Origin: an uncultured Eubacteriales bacterium
GTDB taxonomy: Bacteria; Bacillota; Clostridia; Oscillospirales; Acutalibacteraceae
Direction of reading: 5' to 3'
DNA length: 64,000 nucleotides
NCBI GenBank assembly: GCA_934488615.1
Contig: CAKSSJ010000010.1
Span: forward strand, 1-64,000
In this document: one piece after another, positions 58,876-64,000 of the stretch
How the letters are laid out: each line of letters begins with the position of its first letter
Position numbering within the stretch: position 1 is the first letter of the stretch
Translations under genes and position numbers: made by a program
The notes under the pieces: generated by a model
The model's input: the letters and a program-made list of their open reading frames with translations, nothing else
Told to the model about the DNA's origin: nothing
The model's database searches: none

Positions 58876-60534
58876 TTAATAAATCTCATAGAAAATAACA
58901 TTGTTTGCGTCGAGCGTGTCGTTAAGCTTTATAACTCCGTTCTCGACCTTTGCCGTTGAATAAACAGGTACAAGCTTTGAACATTCGGCATACTTTGCCT
59001 TTAATTCGGTGAGATAGATTTTTCTCGCGTTCTCATCAGAAAGCGTTGTCGGATCATCAAGACTCGGGTCATCGGGTGACCAATTGAAACAATCGTCTGT
59101 AATTCCGTAGGCCTTTCTGTCCTCAAGGAATTCGTCAAAAAAGTTGCTGTCGTCACCGATAACATACTTAACTACCGTTACCTCATCCTTATTTATCTGA
59201 GGCACCTTAACCTTAAACGAAACATTCAGCTTTCCCGAGTAATTTACATCATTCTTGAAGTTATATGTCATAAGGCGAAGCGTTCCAGTCTCCTCATTCC
59301 AGCCTGCAAGACACTCGCTTTCAACTCCCCTGCCTGATTTGACGATTGCCTTTGTCACGTTCGCTTGACGGCTTTCAGCAAGCTTCGCAATATTTGAAGC
59401 AACGTGATAGCTGACCGACGGATTTCCCTCAAAAAGTCCGCCCGAAAGGAAGCCCCATGATGAGAAATAGTCAAGTCCGCTGTTTATACCCTGTGTAAAA
59501 AGTCTTGCGTCATATGCCGCCTGCCACGTGTAGCCTGTGATACGCATACAGAGCTGATTGTCGTTTCCTCCGGAATTCAATCCGCAAAGAATTCTGCCCT
59601 CGTCAACACCGTAGAACAAGTCCTTTAATCCGTACTTTTCGGCATTTTTCTTGAGATAATCAATTGTTTTCGGTAATGTTTTTCCGCTTGTATATTTACC
59701 GGGCTGGCTGTCATAGAATGAAGCTGAAAGGAATGAAATCTTTGTACCCTTTTTGCCTGTAGCATAGTTTGTGCCCTTTGCAACATGCTTGATAAACTTC
59801 GCTTCATCCCACAAGCCCTCGGTGACGGTCATTGAATGTGCACCGACGGTTATATCCTCGCCGAGAACATCAATAAGCGCCTGAACAGTATAGTCATATA
59901 GCTTGCAATACTCGATCATGGAATCCTTAGGCTTACCGCTCTTAGCCTGGAACCAGCCGCCGTTCTCGTACTCAGTCATACATCCGAAGCGCCAGCTTCT
60001 GACCTCGTCAATGCCAAACTCGTCAACAAGCGCCTGTGCGATAGCCTTGATGTAGGTATAATACTGCTCGTAATCATCGGGCGGATAAATATTCATCGAA
60101 AAATCGCCGCCGATCTCGTAATCAGAGGTAAATTTTATCGGTATTCCGCCGAGCTTCAAGTGCGGCTTTGCACCAAGCTTAAGAATACCCCTGCAATTCC
60201 GTATAAGCGGTTCAAAATCATAATCCGTGAGTGTGGAAGTATCATAAGGATCTTTGAACAGATCCCTTTCAGGAGTGCCGCCTGTGCACTGCATAAGCTG
60301 AATATACCTCACAAATTCGGTAACATCATAATCGGATTTTATCTGCGGATCATAGAACTGCGTTCCCATATCCCAGATGTTCACATTATCTACAATATTC
60401 GGAATTTCATCACCGAGACTGCCCGCATTGATAACATATTTAACCGAGCTGATTCCGCTAAACAGCGGACAAAGTGATGAAAAGAACAGCACCACAGTCA
60501 TGAAAATTGATGTTATAAATCTGATTATACACAT
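58876..60534 (-). CDS. Secreted GH39-like glycoside hydrolase
   Basis: 552 aa with a signal peptide (about 1-27) and a TIM-barrel of the GH-A clan, most like GH39 beta-xylosidases. The likely acid/base is in RFGCMTEYENGGWF, where the usual NEP is replaced by TEYEN, and the likely nucleophile in YGVDEGRIL. The C-terminal part (about 400-552) is a beta-rich accessory domain. No ribosome binding site other than AAAGGTG 7 nt before the ATG, which lies 18 bp after the terminator of the GH4 operon. No separate promoter is visible, so it may be expressed by read-through. Substrate not readable. Confidence 0.7.
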   Translation of the reverse strand: MCIIRFITSIFMTVVLFFSSLCPLFSGISSVKYVINAGSLGDEIPNIVDNVNIWDMGTQFYDPQIKSDYDVTEFVRYIQLMQCTGGTPERDLFKDPYDTSTLTDYDFEPLIRNCRGILKLGAKPHLKLGGIPIKFTSDYEIGGDFSMNIYPPDDYEQYYTYIKAIAQALVDEFGIDEVRSWRFGCMTEYENGGWFQAKSGKPKDSMIEYCKLYDYTVQALIDVLGEDITVGAHSMTVTEGLWDEAKFIKHVAKGTNYATGKKGTKISFLSASFYDSQPGKYTSGKTLPKTIDYLKKNAEKYGLKDLFYGVDEGRILCGLNSGGNDNQLCMRITGYTWQAAYDARLFTQGINSGLDYFSSWGFLSGGLFEGNPSVSYHVASNIAKLAESRQANVTKAIVKSGRGVESECLAGWNEETGTLRLMTYNFKNDVNYSGKLNVSFKVKVPQINKDEVTVVKYVIGDDSNFFDEFLEDRKAYGITDDCFNWSPDDPSLDDPTTLSDENARKIYLTELKAKYAECSKLVPVYSTAKVENGVIKLNDTLDANNVIFYEIY

Positions 60535-60548
60535 ATTTTTTCACCTTT

Positions 60549-60600
60549 AAAAAAAAACTGCCGCATTAAGTATCGCTGTAATACCTTAATGCGACAGTTT
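60549..60600 (-). terminator. Terminator between GH4 and GH39-like genes
   Basis: On the minus strand a 16-bp stem (60600-60585 with 60570-60555, one U-G pair) is followed by about eight Ts. It lies 12 bp after the GH4 stop codon and directly before the GH39-like ATG, so it may act as an attenuator for that gene. Confidence 0.85.
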
Positions 60601-60612
60601 GTTGTTTATTAT

Positions 60613-61902
60613 TTACTTGCTTTCGGGATAAAACTCGGGAAGGAACTCCTTGTGAGCCTCCTTAAGCTCATTGAAGCACCTAACAGCCTTGTCATAGTCG
60701 CCTACAAGCGGATGAATAAGAAGACCGTTGATAGCGGCGGTCTCGTTACCTGTTGTAGCAGCCTCAACAGTGTACTTTTCATAAGCCTTAACGATTCTGA
60801 TAAGGTTGATGATGTGCTTGTTGTGGAAGTCAGTAACCTTGATCGGCTTTGCACCGTCCTTGCCGATTATGCAAGGAGCCTCGATAACATCGTCATCCTC
60901 AAGGAAATCAAGAGTGCCGTTGTTCTTAACGTTAACAACCTGAATGTCTCCAACATCGTTAGCAAGAGAATTGATGAGGTTAACAGCTGCAAGAGAATAC
61001 TTGTGTCCACCTCTCTTGTCAAGAAGAGCCGGCTTTACGCAAAGCTCCTCGTCCTGATACATCTTAAGAAGCTGCTCTTCAATCTCCATGCAAACCTGTG
61101 CTCTTGTCTTTTCGTCGTCACGCTGATGCTGGAGCTTAGCCTCACGGCAATAATAATACTGGAGATAAGATGACGGGATAGCGTTAACAGCCTTAAGGCA
61201 ATCAAGACCGATACCGTCGTCCTGAATGTTAGCCATAACCTTAGCCTTGTAGCCCTGGTTGATCATGTCAGTGATAAGCTCCTTGCCGTCCTTCTTGATA
61301 GAAGTTACCCAGCTGAGGTGGTTAAGTCCGACATAAGTGATGTCAACATCCGGACCTGTTGTCTCCTTGATATCATCAAGCATGTCAATAGGAACATTGC
61401 AAAGACCGATGTTCTTAACATTTGTATTGTTGAGAACGAACTCGGTGATGATACCCGAGGGATTGGTGAAGTTGATGAGCCATGCGTTGGGGCAGATAGC
61501 TTCGATTCTGTCGCAGATATGCTTGATTACGGGAATTGTTCTCAAAGCCTTGAACATACCGCCGATGCCCGTTGTCTCCTGACCGATAAGGTTATACTTC
61601 TTGGGAATGCTTTCGTCAAGATAACGTGCATGAAGCATACCGACACGGATCTGAGTAACAACGAAGTCGGCACCCTGAAGTGCAAGATCAAGATCGTCGG
61701 TCATAACGATCTCACAGTCAACGCCTGCCTTCTTAAGCATACGAACGCAAAGATTGCCTACGATTGTACGCTTTCTCTCATTGATATCCATAAAGGATAT
61801 TTTCTTGAGCTTGAGAGAATCTGAAGCCTTGAGGAAACCGTCAACAAGCTCAGGACAATATGTGCTGCCCGAACCGATTACGGCAACTGTAATTTCTTTC
61901 AT
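60613..61902 (-). CDS. GH4 6-phospho-beta-glucosidase-like enzyme
   Basis: NAD- and Mn-dependent glycosidase of family GH4, which cleaves phosphorylated sugars by an oxidation-elimination route. The NAD-binding start is AVIGSGSTYCPELVDG (7-22), and the metal ligands are the Cys of GLCNVPID and His of GLNHLSW. 429 aa fits CelF/LicH-type 6-phospho-beta-glucosidases. It follows the sugar kinase after 11 bp, so the kinase may make its phosphorylated substrate. No PTS or ABC transporter is next to it. Confidence 0.9.
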   Translation of the reverse strand: MKEITVAVIGSGSTYCPELVDGFLKASDSLKLKKISFMDINERKRTIVGNLCVRMLKKAGVDCEIVMTDDLDLALQGADFVVTQIRVGMLHARYLDESIPKKYNLIGQETTGIGGMFKALRTIPVIKHICDRIEAICPNAWLINFTNPSGIITEFVLNNTNVKNIGLCNVPIDMLDDIKETTGPDVDITYVGLNHLSWVTSIKKDGKELITDMINQGYKAKVMANIQDDGIGLDCLKAVNAIPSSYLQYYYCREAKLQHQRDDEKTRAQVCMEIEEQLLKMYQDEELCVKPALLDKRGGHKYSLAAVNLINSLANDVGDIQVVNVKNNGTLDFLEDDDVIEAPCIIGKDGAKPIKVTDFHNKHIINLIRIVKAYEKYTVEAATTGNETAAINGLLIHPLVGDYDKAVRCFNELKEAHKEFLPEFYPESK

Positions 61903-61913
61903 ATGTAATTACC

Positions 61914-62858
61914 TCACTTGTTAATATATTGCTGGAATATCCAGTTGATACAGCCGACTACAGGAGGCTGAGTAAGCTTAATGAATTTAAGCTTTCTTCC
62001 GCCTGCAACCGACGCTTTTTCCATAAGTGCTTTAATATAAATCTCCGACGGGAGCTTCGTATGGATCGAACCCGAAAGAACGACCTCAACAACATCATCG
62101 GTGAAGTTGTTTGTGTTAAGATGAGCGGCAATAAGAGCGGCACCTCTCGAAGCCATTCTGTCGATTACATCGAGAACAGCCTTGTCGCCGAGCTTTGCGG
62201 CATCAAAGAAGAAGTCGATCAGACGCATGATGAACTTGTCCGCATCGGGGTCCTCAAATTTAGAAACAAGTCCGAGAAACTCCTCCTTTGAGGAGAGCGA
62301 ATACTCGTCAAACACCATCTTGGTAACTGCCGTTTTTCTCAGTCCGAGATAAACGTCGTCATATACCATTCTGTATGTCTCGCCTGCGATCCAATGTCCG
62401 TTGCCGATATCGCCCGAGAATTCGCCGAGACCTGCAAGCTGAAGCATTTTGCCGTCATTATCAATTGAGTTACAGCATGTACCGGTTCCGCAGTTATAGC
62501 CGATAGCCGCCGCGCCTGTTGAGCCTGCCTTGACAACAATAAAGCCGTCGTTATAGATTTCAAACTTTTCAAGACCGTAATCAAGAAGTCTCTTTTTCAT
62601 CTCGTCATGCTGGAACGGATGGTCTATTCCCGCAAGACCCATAAGCGTAAAATCAACATCATGCAGAGAAATATTTGCCTCATGCAAAAGATTCTTTATT
62701 CCTGCCCAGATTATGTCAGCCGCCTCATCAAAGCTGCCTTCCATATTTTCATGATTACTGCCCGGTCCCTTAACCATAGCGACAATGTTTTTGTTCTCGT
62801 CAAAAAGCGCATAAGCGGTCTTGGTTCCGCCGCCGTCAATACCTATGTAGTAACTCAT
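61914..62858 (-). CDS. BadF/BadG-type sugar kinase (N-acetylglucosamine kinase-like)
   Basis: ASKHA-fold kinase that phosphorylates a sugar with ATP. Phosphate-1 motif YIGIDGGGTKT is at 4-14 of the chosen start, then GLAGIDHP, and GYNCGTGTCCNS with the adenosine-binding glycine block. Start set at ATG 62858 with GGGAG 6 nt upstream; the frame extends upstream to 62918 without a ribosome binding site. 314 aa. First gene of the operon with GH4, so its substrate is likely a glucoside or amino sugar glycoside. Confidence 0.88.
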   Translation of the reverse strand: MSYYIGIDGGGTKTAYALFDENKNIVAMVKGPGSNHENMEGSFDEAADIIWAGIKNLLHEANISLHDVDFTLMGLAGIDHPFQHDEMKKRLLDYGLEKFEIYNDGFIVVKAGSTGAAAIGYNCGTGTCCNSIDNDGKMLQLAGLGEFSGDIGNGHWIAGETYRMVYDDVYLGLRKTAVTKMVFDEYSLSSKEEFLGLVSKFEDPDADKFIMRLIDFFFDAAKLGDKAVLDVIDRMASRGAALIAAHLNTNNFTDDVVEVVLSGSIHTKLPSEIYIKALMEKASVAGGRKLKFIKLTQPPVVGCINWIFQQYINK

Positions 62859-62932
62859 GTGTAACTCCCTTTGTTTGAAATTTTTCTGCAATTGGTAATA
62901 CTTCATCCTTAATTGCACAAATAACCTATAAT

Positions 62933-62961
62933 ATTATACTATCTTTGGATTTTAAAAACAA
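62933..62961 (-). promoter_or_regulatory. Sigma-A promoter of the sugar kinase operon
   Basis: Minus strand TTGTTT (62961-62956), 17-nt spacer, TATAAT (62938-62933). About 75 bp before the kinase ATG; I found no clear operator in the leader. Confidence 0.7.
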
Positions 62962-63016
62962 TAGCTTTTTGTAAAATAATGGGTAAAAAGTACAAAAAAT
63001 CAGCACTGTATAACCT

Positions 63017-63829
63017 TTATACTTTTCTTAAAAGATCAATTCCGAATTCGATTTCCGTTTCAAGTGTTTCAATATTATTGAGCTTGTCCTGATCGGACTT
63101 GCCTGTTTTGTAATAATAGGGCGTCATTCTGAAGAGATTCATTAAATCATCATTATCGTTTACGGTTATTTTTTCCTTGAGCTCTTCACGTTTTTCAAGC
63201 TCAAAACCCTCAGGAGTGCTTCGGTCAACCTCATTAAGGTATGGCTTCTCATAAATAACGGATTTTAGTCCAATAAGATGCTTTTCAAGCGGATAAGCTC
63301 TGAGCCAATAACCGCCGTTTTTCAGAATACGGTAAATTTCCGCGGTGCTGTGCGGAGCAAAAACCGTCATTGCAATGTCACAGTATCCGTCCTCAATCGG
63401 AAGATTGAATACACTTGCAACAGCAAGAGAAATATTTTTATTGCGCCTGCTTCCCGCTATTAAAGCCTGCTTTGAAATATCAATTCCGCCGTAAATAACG
63501 TTAGAAACAGCTTTTTCGACTCTCGATGTGTAGAAACATTCTCCGCAGCCGAGATCAATCAACCGCATATTTTCAAAGGCAGTCTCCCCTATCATGCCTG
63601 TTATCTTATCGGCAAGCACATCATAGTACCCCTTGTCAAGAAAATCGGAACGCGACTTTACCATAAGCCTGTCGTCGCCGTGCCTTTTTGACGAGGATTT
63701 TTGCGACTGCAAAAGATTGACGTAGCCCTGCTTGGCAATATCAAAGCAATGCCCGTTTGTACAGCGGAGCGAGCCGCCGTCTTTCTCAAGACGACAGCCG
63801 CATACGGGACACGAAAATTCAAAGCTCAT
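63017..63829 (-). CDS. RlmA-type 23S rRNA guanine N1-methyltransferase
   Basis: Methylates G745 or G748 in 23S rRNA in the known family. The N-terminal zinc ribbon CPVCGCRL...CTNGHCFD (7-30) precedes the RQ-like block YVNLLQSQKSSSKRHGDD and a SAM domain with LIDLGCGECFYTS, and FAPHSTAEIYRIL near 157. 270 aa is typical. It ends a unit whose upstream gene is the ThuA-like partial gene, starting 1 bp after it. The motif HGDD matches RlmA rather than the broader class. Confidence 0.88.
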   Translation of the reverse strand: MSFEFSCPVCGCRLEKDGGSLRCTNGHCFDIAKQGYVNLLQSQKSSSKRHGDDRLMVKSRSDFLDKGYYDVLADKITGMIGETAFENMRLIDLGCGECFYTSRVEKAVSNVIYGGIDISKQALIAGSRRNKNISLAVASVFNLPIEDGYCDIAMTVFAPHSTAEIYRILKNGGYWLRAYPLEKHLIGLKSVIYEKPYLNEVDRSTPEGFELEKREELKEKITVNDNDDLMNLFRMTPYYYKTGKSDQDKLNNIETLETEIEFGIDLLRKV

Positions 63830-63830
63830 G

Positions 63831-64000
63831 TTATGCCTTCTCTATATCGTCCTCGGGAGCCTTTGCCCACGGACATTCGATCGGATCTTTACGGACGCTG
63901 ATCGGAGCAACATATCTTACGGCATTTGTTATAACCGTCTGAACATTGGGGTTTTTAAATGTCGGATTAGTCTCGTGACCCGGCTGGAAATAGAAGATCT
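63831..64000 (-). CDS. ThuA-like domain protein, C-terminal fragment
   Basis: Only the last 55 or so codons lie in the window, entering at its right edge. The frame reads FYFQPGHETNPTFKNPNVQ and then TNAVRYVAPI, which fits the C-terminal block of ThuA (trehalose-utilisation) class I glutamine amidotransferase-like proteins. An acidic tail precedes the TAA at 63833-63831. The start is outside. The 1-bp gap to the methyltransferase suggests an operon. Confidence 0.7.
   Translation of the reverse strand, partial: IFYFQPGHETNPTFKNPNVQTVITNAVRYVAPISVRKDPIECPWAKAPEDDIEKA

Noticed and set aside
1..64000. Phage defence, toxin-antitoxin or secretion island
   Set aside because: I looked for nuclease/helicase pairs, reverse transcriptases, small adjacent toxin-antitoxin pairs and secretion ATPases and found none; PriA, FtsK, the RNase M5-like protein and the metallo-beta-lactamase are explained by housekeeping or competence families.

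Overview
The window looks like chromosome from a spore-forming anaerobic Firmicute of the class Clostridia, most likely an Oscillospiraceae/Ruminococcaceae-type gut bacterium. This is inferred from four sporulation genes (spoIIR, spoVM, spoIVA, ytfJ), Bacillus/Clostridium-type gene order, the non-mevalonate isoprenoid gene ispF, several glycosidases, and short GC-rich intergenic palindromes typical of gut Clostridia. I see no prophage, CRISPR array, insertion sequence or recognisable defence system. Most of the window is core-genome housekeeping.

Layout. (1) 1-257: the 3' end of a tmRNA-like (or tRNA) gene with its terminator, directly duplicated about 154 bp downstream. (2) 318-10104, minus strand, read from a promoter at 10141-10169: metallophosphoesterase, MMPL exporter, lipoprotein, glycosyltransferase, a 113-aa unknown, a GH2 beta-glycosidase, a WYL regulator and, last, spoIIR. 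spoIIR has its own candidate sigma-F promoter laid over an RNA stem that would hide its ribosome binding site on read-through transcripts. (3) 10171-34538, minus strand: about 30 almost gap-free collinear genes with one clear promoter at the start and one clear terminator at the end. In transcription order: lipoprotein, response regulator, histidine kinase, DUF1385, prmC, M50 protease, scpA, scpB, DUF2953, ytfJ, D,D-carboxypeptidase, rluB, GNAT-like, yicC, remA, gmk, rpoZ, priA, def, fmt, zinc peptidase, rsmB, rlmN, prpC, prkC, rsgA, a 49-aa membrane peptide and spoVM. From yicC onward this follows the Bacillus yloC-to-spoVM order. The last two genes are very short and easily missed.

(4) 34588-36960, minus strand: cdaA and cdaR (cyclic-di-AMP synthesis and its regulator), with a promoter inside the end of ispF and a 5' leader made almost entirely of a palindromic repeat. 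(5) 36947-44883, minus strand: alaS, hinT, a phosphoribosyltransferase, comEC, holA, an RNase M5-like Toprim protein and ispF, from a strong promoter before alaS. (6) 44880-50346, minus strand: ftsK/spoIIIE, a YgiQ radical SAM protein and a ComEC-type metallo-beta-lactamase. comEC itself has lost the metal-binding motif in its own C-terminal domain.

(7) 50355-64000 is a mixed-strand region: aldose epimerase, leucine-rich-repeat protein, oligo-1,6-glucosidase, a small unknown, a 2-hydroxyacid dehydrogenase, spoIVA, a cation/proton antiporter, an array of inverted GC-rich repeats (58471-58868), a carbohydrate cluster (BadF-type sugar kinase, GH4 phospho-glycosidase, then after a terminator a secreted GH39-like protein), an RlmA-type methyltransferase, and the C-terminal end of a ThuA-like protein cut by the window edge.

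How it fits together: the PrkC/PrpC kinase-phosphatase pair, RsgA, Def/Fmt, RlmN/RsmB, PrmC and AlaS serve translation and its control. ScpAB, FtsK, PriA and HolA serve chromosome replication and segregation. SpoIIR, SpoVM, SpoIVA and YtfJ belong to sporulation: SpoVM recruits SpoIVA to the forespore, and both are present here. All function calls come from reading the sequence; none was confirmed by a database search.
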